DNA of 64,000 nucleotides from Fulvimarina uroteuthidis. Lineage in GTDB: Bacteria > Pseudomonadota > Alphaproteobacteria > Rhizobiales > Rhizobiaceae. Positions 9,730 through 18,511 of the stretch are shown piece by piece. The notes under the pieces are model-generated. The model saw only the letters and a list, made by a program, of their open reading frames with translations. It had not been told where the DNA came from and ran no database searches. Numbering within the stretch: the stretch's first letter is position 1; each line of letters opens with the position of its first letter. A program made the translations under genes and the position numbers. The stretch covers positions 372,001 to 436,000 of the forward strand of contig NZ_JAXLPB010000004.1 of NCBI RefSeq assembly GCF_034321785.1, given 5' to 3'.

Positions 9730-10926
9730 ATGACCTTTCAGTTCAGAACACTCGACGATGCGGACGTCACCGGAAAGCGGGTTCTCCTGCGCGTCGATTT
9801 CAACCTTCCGATGAAGGACGGACGCGTCACGGACGCGACGCGCATCGAAAAGGCGCTGCCGACCATTCGCGAACTGTCCGACAAGGGCGCGCGGGTGATC
9901 CTCCTTGCCCATTTCGGCCGTCCCAAGGGCAAGCCGAACATGGAGATGTCGCTTCAGCCCATCGCACCGGTGCTCGCCGACCTCCTGGGCAAGCCCGTCG
10001 GCTTTGCCGACGATTGCATCGGCCCGGTCGCCGCCGGCATCGTCGAGGCGCTGTCCGACGGCGATGTCGTGCTTCTCGAAAACACCCGCTTCCACGCCGG
10101 CGAGGAGACGAACGATCCCGCCTTCTCCGAAAGCCTCGCCTCCCTCGGCGAACTCTATGTGAACGACGCGTTTTCCGCCGCGCACCGCGCCCATGGCTCG
10201 ACCGAGGGCCTCGCCCACCATCTTCCCGCCTATGCGGGCCGCACCATGCAGGCCGAGATCGAGGCGCTCCAGAAGGGCCTCGAAGCACCGGACAAGCCCG
10301 TCATCGCGATCGTCGGCGGCTCCAAGGTCTCCACCAAGATCGACGTCCTGACCAATCTCGTCGGGCGGGTCGACATCCTCGTCATCGGCGGCGGCATGGC
10401 CAACACGTTCCTGGCCGCCCAGGGCATCGCCGTCGGCAAGTCGCTGTGCGAACACGATCTGGCCGACACCGCGCGCGCGATCATGGCGCGGGCGCAGGAG
10501 ACCGGCTGCGAGATCGTCCTGCCGACCGACGCTGTCCTCGCAAGAGGCCTCCGCTCGGGCGCCTCGACCGAAACCGCGCCGATCGACGAGGTGGCCGAGG
10601 ACATGATGATCCTCGATGCGGGACCGAAATCGCTCGAGACGATCAAGGACCGGATGGACCGTGCCAGGACGCTTGTCTGGAACGGCCCGCTCGGCGCATT
10701 CGAGATCGAGCCCTTCGACGAGGCGACGATGGGAGCGGCGCGGCATGCGGCCGAATTGACGCGGGCCGGCAGGCTCGTCTCCATCGCCGGCGGCGGCGAT
10801 ACGGTCGCGGCCTTGAATCAGGCGGGGGTCAGTGACGACTTTACCTATATCTCGATGGCGGGCGGTGCCTTCCTCGAATGGATGGAGGGCAAGGTCTTGC
10901 CCGGCGTGGAGGTCCTGAAGGCATGA
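9730..10926 (+). CDS. pgk: phosphoglycerate kinase
   Basis: This is a 398-residue cytoplasmic enzyme transferring phosphate from 1,3-bisphosphoglycerate to ADP. It has the N-terminal RVDFNLPMKDGRVTDATRI substrate site, a basic patch around HFGRPKG, the hinge/nucleotide region VGGSKVSTKI and the C-terminal GGGDTVAAL loop. The length is normal. The stop codon overlaps the start of the SGNH hydrolase gene by four bases (ATGA), so the two are likely translated from one message. Fructose-bisphosphate aldolase, often next to pgk in related genomes, is not here. Confidence 0.97.
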   Translation: MTFQFRTLDDADVTGKRVLLRVDFNLPMKDGRVTDATRIEKALPTIRELSDKGARVILLAHFGRPKGKPNMEMSLQPIAPVLADLLGKPVGFADDCIGPVAAGIVEALSDGDVVLLENTRFHAGEETNDPAFSESLASLGELYVNDAFSAAHRAHGSTEGLAHHLPAYAGRTMQAEIEALQKGLEAPDKPVIAIVGGSKVSTKIDVLTNLVGRVDILVIGGGMANTFLAAQGIAVGKSLCEHDLADTARAIMARAQETGCEIVLPTDAVLARGLRSGASTETAPIDEVAEDMMILDAGPKSLETIKDRMDRARTLVWNGPLGAFEIEPFDEATMGAARHAAELTRAGRLVSIAGGGDTVAALNQAGVSDDFTYISMAGGAFLEWMEGKVLPGVEVLKA

Positions 10927-11714
10927 GCCAGTTGCGCATCGACGATCTTCTGCCGGCGCTGAACGGCTTCGACGCAGGCGGCATCTCGGCGTCCGGCAAG
11001 ACGGCGCTGATCTCGTGGCTGATGTTCCCGGTCTACATCTGGCAGGGCCTCAAGGCGCGCAAGCAGATCGTGCGCCTCGGCCTTCCGGAAGGCCCGCTCA
11101 CCGGCACGATCGGGGCCCCGTCGATGGATGCGGCGGACGTTCGCCTGCTGGTCATCGGCGATTCGTGCGCGGCCGGCGTCGGCGTCGACGATATCGGCGA
11201 TTCCCTCGGCCCCAAGCTGGCCGAGCGGATCTACGCCATCACCGGCAATTCCGTGTTCTGGCGGACGGCCGGCTCCAACTCGGCGGTTTCGGCCGAGGTG
11301 CGCGACCATGTCGTGCCGAACCTGGCCCGCGAAGCCTATACCCACATCGTCCTGATGATCGGCACCAACGACGCCAAGAACTTCCATGGCGCGCGCCGGT
11401 TCAAGAAGAATTTCGGCACGCTTCTCTATGCGCTGAAGGCCAAGTGGCCCGAGGCCCGCATCATCTGGTCGCCGCCCGTCGACTTCAAGCGCGTGCCCGC
11501 TTTGCCGAAGGCGCTCGCGCACGTCCTCGAACTGCGCGCGCGGATCATCCGGCGCACGGGCGCCGATCTGTGCTACGAGCGCGGCGCGTTCGTCTCGACC
11601 ACGCTTCCGCGCGTTGAGCCGATCGGCTTTTCCAAGGACGGCTTCCACGCCTCGGTCGACGGTTACGTCTACTACGCCAACCATCTCCTGGATTACGTGA
11701 TTCGCCGGGGCTGA
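10923..11714 (+). CDS. SGNH/GDSL family hydrolase
   Basis: This encodes 263 residues. It shows all four SGNH blocks: block I LLVIGDSCAAGVG with the catalytic Ser near residue 81, a Gly in TAGSNS-like sequence in the middle, block III IGTNDAK near 147, and block V D-G-F-H near 239-242. Such enzymes hydrolyse esters (lysophospholipids, acetylated sugars). A hydrophobic segment, ALISWLMFPVYIWQGL, near residues 25-40 may anchor it in the membrane. It starts inside the last codons of pgk (ATGA overlap). This coupling is odd for an esterase and may be incidental; the substrate is unknown. Confidence 0.8.
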   Translation: MSQLRIDDLLPALNGFDAGGISASGKTALISWLMFPVYIWQGLKARKQIVRLGLPEGPLTGTIGAPSMDAADVRLLVIGDSCAAGVGVDDIGDSLGPKLAERIYAITGNSVFWRTAGSNSAVSAEVRDHVVPNLAREAYTHIVLMIGTNDAKNFHGARRFKKNFGTLLYALKAKWPEARIIWSPPVDFKRVPALPKALAHVLELRARIIRRTGADLCYERGAFVSTTLPRVEPIGFSKDGFHASVDGYVYYANHLLDYVIRRG

Positions 11715-11743
11715 GGAAACGGCGTCCACTCTCGTCAACCTTA

Positions 11744-11772
11744 CCCGAAGCTTGACGCGCGCAGGCTTCGGG
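11744..11772 (+). terminator. weak hairpin after the pgk-SGNH pair
   Basis: CCCGAAGC at 11744-11751 pairs perfectly with GCTTCGGG at 11765-11772 across a 13-base loop. There is no T run after it, so it may be a 3' stabilising hairpin rather than an intrinsic terminator. Confidence 0.35.
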
Positions 11773-11935
11773 GATGGTTTCGCGTTCCCCGCCCATTTGT
11801 GGACGAATTTGTTGCCTACCAGCAACAGGGTGCGAACGAAATCGTGCGGGCGGCGGCCATGGCCGCGTCCGGCTTCGATTTCGCCGCAGTTGGGCGCTTC
11901 TCATCCTCCTCGACGGGGACAGGTGCGGGGACACG

Positions 11936-12796
11936 ATGGTCAAATTCAGGGACGAAATTGTCAGGGGGCTCTCAAGCATGAACCGATGGAACCAGGCGGA
12001 TCGCTTTCGCCTGCTCAAGACCCTCGTGGGCGAGCACCGGACGGCAGGTGAACTCGCAAACCGTTTCGTCGCCAGCACGTCCTTCCGTTTCATTCTTCTC
12101 GCTGTCGCCATTTCCTGCGTCACCTTCGCGGTGCGCACGAGCGACGCATTCCAGAGCGCGCAGTTCGCCGCCCTGAAGGCCGAAACGAAAGAACGCGTCG
12201 CAAGCGCCTCCGACATCACGACCGCCCCTTACCTCCAGGCGACCCAGATGACCGCCGCCGAACCGCGCCTTCTGAAGCCCGTCGCGCTGAAGAGCGCCGA
12301 CCTTCCGCCGGCCGAGCCCGACGCGCCGGCCGCCGCCGCCGCCGCCGCCGCCGAAGATGACGGGATCGCCGATCCGGTCAGACTCTGCAAAGCGTTCGAT
12401 GGCGCGAACTGGAACGAAAGCACGCTGTTTTCCGGACAGAAGGAATGCTTCTCGCGCAGCGAGGGCAAGGGTTTCGCCTTGGCGCAGATCGCTCGCGGCA
12501 CCGCCGGCGATCGCGTCGACACGATCCGCATGAAGCTCGACGTGGAGAGCGACGATGCCAGCGACGAAGCCGGATCGTCCCTCAGCGAGAATCTCGACGA
12601 AGCGCTCGAAATCGCCGATATATCCGCCCCCTCCAGCTTCCTGGAAAGCGTTGCCAAGCTCGAATCCGCGCGGGCCGAAGCCGGTGAACTCGCCTTCAAG
12701 CTGGAGCAGGAGGTCGGAAGCCCCAACCGGTTCACCCTGATCGTCGAGAAGAAGGAAGACGAGAAGAATCCGATCTTCGTTCAGCTCCGTCCCTGA
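11936..12796 (+). CDS. uncharacterised single-pass membrane protein
   Basis: I do not recognise a family. The protein is 286 residues with a basic, cytoplasmic N-terminus of about 50 residues, one clear membrane helix (FILLAVAISCVTFAV, about 52-67) and a large periplasmic part. The latter contains an eight-alanine run after PAEPDAP, a motif with two cysteines (VRLCKAFDGANW to QKECFSRSEG) and an acidic helix SDDASDEAGSSLSENLDEAL. The paired cysteines could form a disulphide. ATG 11936 and ATG 11978 are both possible starts. It stands alone between pgk-SGNH and a second small membrane protein. Confidence 0.55.
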   Translation: MVKFRDEIVRGLSSMNRWNQADRFRLLKTLVGEHRTAGELANRFVASTSFRFILLAVAISCVTFAVRTSDAFQSAQFAALKAETKERVASASDITTAPYLQATQMTAAEPRLLKPVALKSADLPPAEPDAPAAAAAAAAEDDGIADPVRLCKAFDGANWNESTLFSGQKECFSRSEGKGFALAQIARGTAGDRVDTIRMKLDVESDDASDEAGSSLSENLDEALEIADISAPSSFLESVAKLESARAEAGELAFKLEQEVGSPNRFTLIVEKKEDEKNPIFVQLRP

Positions 12797-13151
12797 TTCT
12801 CTTCTCGACACGCTGCCGATCGTCCCGGGGCCGGTTTCAGGAAGCCTCGCATTCCGTCCCCCAGACGGCGACGTGGCAAAGGGGGCCGATCGTCGAACGG
12901 GATTCGCGGCCGCGACACCTGCATGACATCACGGCGCTAACCCTCTGATCGGAAAGCGTCTGATGCCGTCAGCCGCGTCGGGCCCGGGTTCGGCCGCGCA
13001 GCACGAACGCGCCCGATGTGGCGATTTGCCCGAAGAATCCGCGCTCAACAATGCTTGATGCCGCTTGTGCCTGCGATTGCCGGCTCCACATCAATGGCCT
13101 ACGAAGCTGCCAAACTTGCAGCTGCCAACGAACAATGGACGACACAATCAT
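12797..13151. other. gene-free stretch, 355 bases
   Basis: No open frame with a credible start, no tRNA-like fold and no terminator with a T run was found. The end (13106-13136) has a 9-base direct repeat, AGCTGCCAA, spaced by six bases, just before the next gene. Promoter elements for that gene are presumably here but were not resolved. Confidence 0.5.
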
Positions 13152-13445
13152 ATGGCTGACAAACTGAACGAAACCGATGCCCGCCAGGGTCGCACGGGCA
13201 GGCCCATTCTGTTTGTCCTGATCGCCGGCGTGGCGCTGATCGTGATCGGTTACATCGTGGTCGCAAGCATCGGCGTCTCCACCTCGCCCGACGGCAGCAG
13301 CCTCGAGGAGACCGAGCAACTGGCGGCCCCCGAAGCGGATGGTGCCGCAGGCGGCGAGGCCGCGACCGGCGAGCTCGTATCCCCGTCCGAAGCGGAGCCA
13401 GCCGGCGCCGGCTCCGACGCCAACGCGGTCGACGTTCCCGACTGA
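13152..13445 (+). CDS. small single-pass membrane protein, function unknown
   Basis: This is 97 residues. A polar N-terminus (MADKLNETDARQGRTGR) is followed by one strong membrane helix (PILFVLIAGVALIVIGYIVV, about 20-40) and an acidic, low-complexity Ala/Glu/Gly C-terminus (EETEQLAAPEADGAAGGEAA). I know no family for it. Similar small tail-anchored proteins are common but unassigned in this order. A hairpin (GAGGCGG/CCGCCTC, 13468-13490) stands directly after it and overlaps the stop of the convergent exonuclease gene. Confidence 0.55.
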   Translation: MADKLNETDARQGRTGRPILFVLIAGVALIVIGYIVVASIGVSTSPDGSSLEETEQLAAPEADGAAGGEAATGELVSPSEAEPAGAGSDANAVDVPD

Positions 13446-13478
13446 TCATCGGGTTGAAGTGGAGACGGAGGCGGGATC

Positions 13479-14489
13479 CTATTCCGCCTCGTCCTCGTAG
13501 CCGACAAGGTGGAGTGGTCGGGCCTTGACCCCGGCCAGTTGACACCAGCGCACCAGCGCCTCCTCGCGGCCATGCGTCACCCAGATCTCCTCTGCCTCCA
13601 CATCGCGGATCGTCTGCGTCAGCTCGTCCCAGTCGGCGTGGTCCGACAGGATGAGCGGCAGTTCGACGCCGCGCTGGCGGGCGCGCTGGCGCACCCGCAT
13701 CCAGCCGGATGCGAACGACGCCACGGGGTCGGGAAAGCGCCGCGCCCATTTGTCGGCGAAGGCCGAGGGCGTTCCGATGATCAGCGCGCCCGCGAAATCG
13801 CCCTTCTTGCCGTTCTCGATCGTCGCGGGCGGGAGCGCGCCGAGGTCGATCCCTTCGCTCTGATAATAGTCGCAGAGTTTCTTCAGCGCGCCGTGAATGT
13901 AGATGGGTCGGTCGTGGCCGGCCTCGCGTACATGGCGTATCACCCTCTGGGCCTTGCCGAGCGCATAGGCGCCGACGATGTGGGCCCGCTCCGGAGAGCG
14001 CCGCATCGACGCCAGCAGCTTGTCGATCTCGGACGCCGTGTCGGGATGGCGGAACACCGGCAGGGCGAAGGTGGCCTCGGTGATGAAGACATCGCATTTC
14101 ACCGGCTCGAAGGTCAGGCAGGTCGGGTCCCGACGCCGCTTGTAGTCGCCGCTCGCAACGATCCGCAGCCCCTTCCATTCGACGGCGATCTGCGCCGAGC
14201 CGAAGACGTGGCCGGCCGGGTGAAAACTCACGCTCACATCGCCGATCCCCACCGGCCTGCCCAGCTCTGCGATCTGACGCGTCTCGCAAAAATCGTCGCC
14301 ATACCGGATCGCCATGATGTCGAGCGTCTCGCGCGTCGCCATCACGGCGCGGTTTCCCGGCCGTGCATGGTCCGCATGGCCATGGGTCACGAGCGCCCGG
14401 TCCACCTTGCCGACGGGGTCGATGTAGAAGTCGCCGGGCGGGCAATAGAGCCCCTTGGGCGTCGGATGCAGCAGATCGTCGGGTTTCAT
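13479..14489 (-). CDS. ligase-associated DNA exonuclease (metallo-beta-lactamase fold)
   Basis: This is 336 residues. The metal site THGHADH lies at residues 35-41, with further metal ligands in HPAGHVFGSAQ, a GDYKRRRDPT Asp, and the late HADWDELT of the beta-CASP part. This matches the exonuclease that, in many bacteria, is encoded beside an ATP-dependent DNA ligase, a DEXH helicase and the phosphoesterase PdeM as a DNA damage repair set. The ATG at 14489 (MKPDDLLHPT) is the family start; longer in-frame Met codons upstream add a poor sequence. The matching helicase is 4 kb away at 18512-21013, while the ligase and PdeM are not in the window. Confidence 0.87.
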   Translation of the reverse strand: MKPDDLLHPTPKGLYCPPGDFYIDPVGKVDRALVTHGHADHARPGNRAVMATRETLDIMAIRYGDDFCETRQIAELGRPVGIGDVSVSFHPAGHVFGSAQIAVEWKGLRIVASGDYKRRRDPTCLTFEPVKCDVFITEATFALPVFRHPDTASEIDKLLASMRRSPERAHIVGAYALGKAQRVIRHVREAGHDRPIYIHGALKKLCDYYQSEGIDLGALPPATIENGKKGDFAGALIIGTPSAFADKWARRFPDPVASFASGWMRVRQRARQRGVELPLILSDHADWDELTQTIRDVEAEEIWVTHGREEALVRWCQLAGVKARPLHLVGYEDEAE

Positions 14490-14664
14490 CCTGACGAAGT
14501 AAGGCAAGAACCCGTGCTTTGCCACGCCGTGCCGTCCGCATGCCGGACGGGCGGGCATGCGGCGTATGAGACCCTCCGCCCCGGAAAAGCAGCAGGAATG
14601 CACGTTTAACGAACATTTATAAAGTTTGCGTCATGTATTTCAACCATAAGGGGAGCAAAATCAC

Positions 14665-15888
14665 ATGAATGCAACTCATCGATTTTACGGCCGCTCGCTG
14701 GAGCTCGGCATTCTCACCGAGCTCGTCGACTACATGTTCGCCAGCCTTACCCCGGTCGCCATGTCGGTGCTGTTGTTCACGCTCCTGACAGCCTATGCCG
14801 CGACGGGCACCGACGACGACGTTCTCCTGGCGATCGGCCTTGCCGGCATCCTCGCCGGGGTCGTCAGGTGCGCCTATGCCATATCCTACAAGAGAGCGCG
14901 TCTCGTCATCCGTTTCCCCGATCGCGGGCAGCTCGAACGGTGGCAGATCCGATATGGCCTTCTGGGTTTTTGCTATCCCATCGCCGTCGGACTGTTTGCC
15001 GGCCGCGCCGCCTTCGTCGATCATCCGGTCGTGTTCATGCTCGGCTTCCTGCAGGCCACGACCTTCGCTTTGGGTATCCTGGCCTTTCTGTCGGTAAGGC
15101 CGATGATCGCGAATGGGATGTCGTTGACGACCTGTGGCCTTGCAATGGCCATGACATTGATGTCGCCCCACGAGGAACACGCCAAGCTTGCGCCTCTCTA
15201 CATCATCTGCATGATCGTCTGCCTCAGGTCGTGCAAGCAGCAATATGTCTCGCTTTCGGAGCTCTATCGCACGCGCCTCGTGCTTGCGCGCATCGCCCAT
15301 GTGGACGGGCTGACCGGCCTTGCCAACCGACGCGCCTTGGACAGCGAGCTGGAGCGGCGAAGCGCGGACGTTGCGTCCGTGCTCTTTCTCGATCTGGACG
15401 GGTTCAAGTCCGTCAACGATACGCTCGGACACGAAGCCGGAGACGAGATCCTGAAACAGGTCGCCGACCGGATCCGCGCAAGGCTTTCTCCGGGTGACTT
15501 CGCGGCGCGTATCGGCGGCGACGAATTCGTCGTCCTGTGTCGGCATGGCCCGCCGGAAGCTGCGCACGCACTTGGAAAGGTTTTGGACGAAACGATCTCC
15601 GGCCACTACGCGATCGGCATGGATCGGGTCGTCCTCGGCGTCAGCGTGGGCATCGCTATCGGCCGAAACTGCGCTTCGAACGACGGCAGGCTGCTTCGCG
15701 AGGCCGACAGGGCCATGTATGCGTCCAAACGGGCAAAGCGAGCCTGCGGCGGGGGATTTGCGGCAACGCCGGGCCCGTCGCCCGCTCGGCTGGCGAAGGC
15801 CGCCGCATGCGCCGAACCCGCACGAACCCTGCCGCTTTGCCAGATCGTGAATTCCAGACTAGGGTCGCCGTCTCGCAGCGCAGCATAG
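14665..15888 (+). CDS. membrane-bound diguanylate cyclase (GGDEF)
   Basis: This is 407 residues. The first 200 contain five or six membrane helices, starting near VDYMFASLTPVAMSVLLF. The C-terminal GGDEF domain runs from about 215 to 365, with DGLTGLANRRAL, LFLDLDGFKSVNDTLGHEAGD and the active site RIGGDEFVVLC near 284-288. It should make cyclic di-GMP from two GTP. The inhibitory site RxxD five residues before GGDEF reads SPGD, so product inhibition through the I-site is probably lost. An unusual 40-residue Pro/Ala-rich tail follows. It is divergent from the exonuclease gene and probably monocistronic with the YitT gene 11 bases on. Confidence 0.88.
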   Translation: MNATHRFYGRSLELGILTELVDYMFASLTPVAMSVLLFTLLTAYAATGTDDDVLLAIGLAGILAGVVRCAYAISYKRARLVIRFPDRGQLERWQIRYGLLGFCYPIAVGLFAGRAAFVDHPVVFMLGFLQATTFALGILAFLSVRPMIANGMSLTTCGLAMAMTLMSPHEEHAKLAPLYIICMIVCLRSCKQQYVSLSELYRTRLVLARIAHVDGLTGLANRRALDSELERRSADVASVLFLDLDGFKSVNDTLGHEAGDEILKQVADRIRARLSPGDFAARIGGDEFVVLCRHGPPEAAHALGKVLDETISGHYAIGMDRVVLGVSVGIAIGRNCASNDGRLLREADRAMYASKRAKRACGGGFAATPGPSPARLAKAAACAEPARTLPLCQIVNSRLGSPSRSAA

Positions 15889-15899
15889 GGCAAGGCGTC

Positions 15900-16607
15900 A
15901 TGGCGGACAGTGTGCCATCCAACTCCGCGACGTCGGACGCCGGTCGGGACACCGGCGTAAAAGCGCCCGCCCCTCGTCCGATCCGCTGGCGGTTCGGCGA
16001 TTGGCATGCGACCCCCACCCATCACACGCCGATCGAGGATGCGCAGGCGATCCTGACCGGCGTGGTGCTGGCCACGCTCGGTATCGCGATCCTCTCGCAT
16101 CTCGGCTTTCTGACGAGCGGCGTGGCGGGACTGGCGCTGATCGCCTCCTACGCGTTCGGCATCAATGTCGGGCTCGCCTTCTTCCTCATCAATCTGCCGT
16201 TCTACGTCCTTGCGGCGACGCGCATGGGCTTTGCCTTCACCTTCAAGACCTTCCTCGCCGTCGCGCTGCTGTCGATCGCGACCGCGATCCAGCCGGACTA
16301 TCTCACCTTCGGCACGATCAACCCGGCCATCGGCGCGATGACGGCCGGGCTGCTCCTCGGCTTTGCACTGCTCGCCCTCTTCCGTCACCGCACGAGCCTC
16401 GGCGGTGCGGGCATTCTGGCGATCTTCCTTCAGGATACGCTGGGATGGCGCGCCGGGCTGACACAGCTCGGCATCGACCTCGTGATCCTCGGCCTTGCCT
16501 TCTTCGTCGTCGACGGCGTGTCGGTGCTCTACTCGATCCTCGGCGCGATCTGCCTCAATGCGTTTCTGGCGATCAACCACCGGACGGACCGGTACCTGGC
16601 GCGCTGA
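15900..16607 (+). CDS. YitT family membrane protein
   Basis: This encodes 235 residues of the YitT (DUF161) family. A 50-residue polar N-terminus is followed by five membrane helices, with the family motifs ILSHLGFLTSGVAGLALIASY and LLGFALLALFRHRTSLGGAGILAIFL. The C-terminal DUF2179 domain of longer members is absent. YitT proteins are inner membrane proteins with no proven activity. It follows the diguanylate cyclase by 11 bases on the same strand and meets the MscS gene tail-to-tail with a 7-base gap. Confidence 0.8.
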   Translation: MADSVPSNSATSDAGRDTGVKAPAPRPIRWRFGDWHATPTHHTPIEDAQAILTGVVLATLGIAILSHLGFLTSGVAGLALIASYAFGINVGLAFFLINLPFYVLAATRMGFAFTFKTFLAVALLSIATAIQPDYLTFGTINPAIGAMTAGLLLGFALLALFRHRTSLGGAGILAIFLQDTLGWRAGLTQLGIDLVILGLAFFVVDGVSVLYSILGAICLNAFLAINHRTDRYLAR

Positions 16608-16614
16608 ACGCCTC

Positions 16615-18312
16615 TCAGCCTTCGGCGCCCTGCATGTTCTCACCGATCTTCACCTCGCGCTCGCGGGGGAAGTAGGCCGCCTTGCCGCCCGGTTCCCCGC
16701 CTGCGGTGTCTTCCAGTCGCGCAGCCGAGGCCAGCAGATGCTCGCGCATGCGGCATTGCATGTTCCAGCCCCTGATGGGATCGGGAGCCGGGGCGACGAA
16801 GCGGACCAGCATGCCTGTCGCATCATGACCAACGACCTGGACCTTGGTTTCCGACTTGTCGGTGATGTCTTCCTCGTCCTTGACGAACGCCTCGAACGCC
16901 TCGCGCAGCGCATCCACGTCGGCCCGGTGATCGAGCCGCAATTCCACCAGCTTGACGATGGTCGGGTCCTGCTTCGACCAGTTCTCGAACGTGTTGGAGA
17001 CGAGTTCCGACACCGGGATGATCAGCCGGCGTTCGTCCCAGCTGCGCACCTGCACATGGGTGAACTTGATCTTCTCCACATAGCACCAGTTGCCCTGCCA
17101 CAGGATCGCGTCGCCGATGCGGGCGGTCTTGGCGATGGCGATCTGCAGGCTCGCCATGATGTCCGCCAGGAGCGTGCGCGCGGCGAAGGCGAGAATGAGG
17201 CCGATCACGCCGGCCGAGGCCAGCAGCGAGAAGCCGAGGGTCTGCGCGGCGTTGGTCTGGATCAGGATCAGCGCGCCGCCCACCAGGATTGCGACGACCA
17301 CGGCCATGCGCCGGATGGCGGAGATGTTGGTGTACAGATCGCGGGTGTCGGCATCCTCGTTCTCGGTCAGGTCCTCCATGTTCCGCGCGACGAGACGCTC
17401 AAGAATGGCGTCGACGATGCGGACCGCGATGAGTGCGAGGGCGGTGACGAAGAGCAGCGTCTGGAGCGGTCCGAGAAACTGGCTGACCGGGCCCGAAAAG
17501 GTGAACAGGAACCCCTTCACGAGCGAGAAGACGCCGACGAAGGCCAGAAGCGCGATCGGCACCTGCACCGCGTCGAGAATTTCGCGGACGATGCGGCGGA
17601 CCTTGCGGCGCTTGACGCGGGCGACGCTCTTGTAGGCGACGCCCCCGGCGCCCAGCGCCAGAAGGAACACCAGCGGCAGCGCGATCACCTCCCACCATTT
17701 CAACGTCCAGAAGGCCGGCGCGCGCAGGACCTCCGGCATCGCCTGCTCGAGCCGCGAGGGCCCGTAGATCTCGTACAGCGCGTTGATGTTCGCGACGGTT
17801 TCGGACGAGAACACCCAGACCGGCTCGCCGTCCTCCGGCTTGAGCCGCTCGATGCGGATCGAGACGGGACGGTTCTGAAGCTCCAGGACCCCGAGCCGGA
17901 TATTGCGGCGTGTCTCCCCGGCCATCGGGTTCTTCGACGAGGACATCGCTTCCAGCGCATCGGGCCGGTCGGAATAATCGTTCCAGTCGATGGACATGCC
18001 GCGCTGGATCACCTCGAAGAGCCGCTCGGTGAGAAACGGCGCGACATCGCTCCGGATCTCCGGCGCGACGCCGTTCAGGTTGAGCGTATACATGGCACGG
18101 CCCCAGTCCTCGTCCTGGCCCGCGAACCAGAACGTCTCCATCATGGCCTGCGGGGTGTCGCGATCGACGAAGGGCGGTGTCGGCGGCAGGCCTTCATTGA
18201 GGCTGTCGACCTCGAACCAGCGCGTCGCAGGTCCCGAATCCGATTGGGCGCCGGCCGACATGCCGGACACGACAAGGCATGCCAGGGCCATGGCGATGGT
18301 CAAAAGCCGCAT
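16615..18312 (-). CDS. MscS family mechanosensitive ion channel with large periplasmic domain
   Basis: This is 565 residues. A signal peptide (MRLLTIAMALACLVVSGMSAGAQ) leads a periplasmic domain of about 170 residues, then five or so membrane helices from residue 205. The MscS pore and beta domain near 370-470 contain LGFSLLASAGVIGLILAFAA, the pore-lining helix, ARIGDAILWQGNWCYVEKI and RRLIIPVSELVSNTFENWSK. MscS channels release solutes upon hypo-osmotic shock. The large N-terminal domain places it with the longer MscS variants rather than small MscS. It is convergent with the YitT gene and divergent from the helicase gene. Confidence 0.87.
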   Translation of the reverse strand: MRLLTIAMALACLVVSGMSAGAQSDSGPATRWFEVDSLNEGLPPTPPFVDRDTPQAMMETFWFAGQDEDWGRAMYTLNLNGVAPEIRSDVAPFLTERLFEVIQRGMSIDWNDYSDRPDALEAMSSSKNPMAGETRRNIRLGVLELQNRPVSIRIERLKPEDGEPVWVFSSETVANINALYEIYGPSRLEQAMPEVLRAPAFWTLKWWEVIALPLVFLLALGAGGVAYKSVARVKRRKVRRIVREILDAVQVPIALLAFVGVFSLVKGFLFTFSGPVSQFLGPLQTLLFVTALALIAVRIVDAILERLVARNMEDLTENEDADTRDLYTNISAIRRMAVVVAILVGGALILIQTNAAQTLGFSLLASAGVIGLILAFAARTLLADIMASLQIAIAKTARIGDAILWQGNWCYVEKIKFTHVQVRSWDERRLIIPVSELVSNTFENWSKQDPTIVKLVELRLDHRADVDALREAFEAFVKDEEDITDKSETKVQVVGHDATGMLVRFVAPAPDPIRGWNMQCRMREHLLASAARLEDTAGGEPGGKAAYFPREREVKIGENMQGAEG

Positions 18313-18511
18313 TCACGTCTCCCGTCTGGCGGCGTGTCTGGCGATACGCCGCATCATTTGCCCGGCGCGCGCATCAAAAGCGCGCGCAGCAGGCGACAAA
18401 GTCCCTCGTCAGACACACATTGGACAGGCTGGCCACAAGTCCACGCCAGACGTCCGGCCAAGAACAGGACTTTTCAGACCCTTGAACGACCGTTTCGCCC
18501 CGCCTGCCCCA

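Noticed and set aside
13468..13490. Hairpin GAGGCGG/CCGCCTC as an intrinsic terminator
   Set aside because: The stem is only 7 bp and no T run follows on either strand; it is mentioned with the neighbouring gene but not called as a terminator.
14617..15606. 329-codon minus-strand frame opposite the diguanylate cyclase
   Set aside because: It is antisense to an intact GGDEF protein, with no domain of its own.
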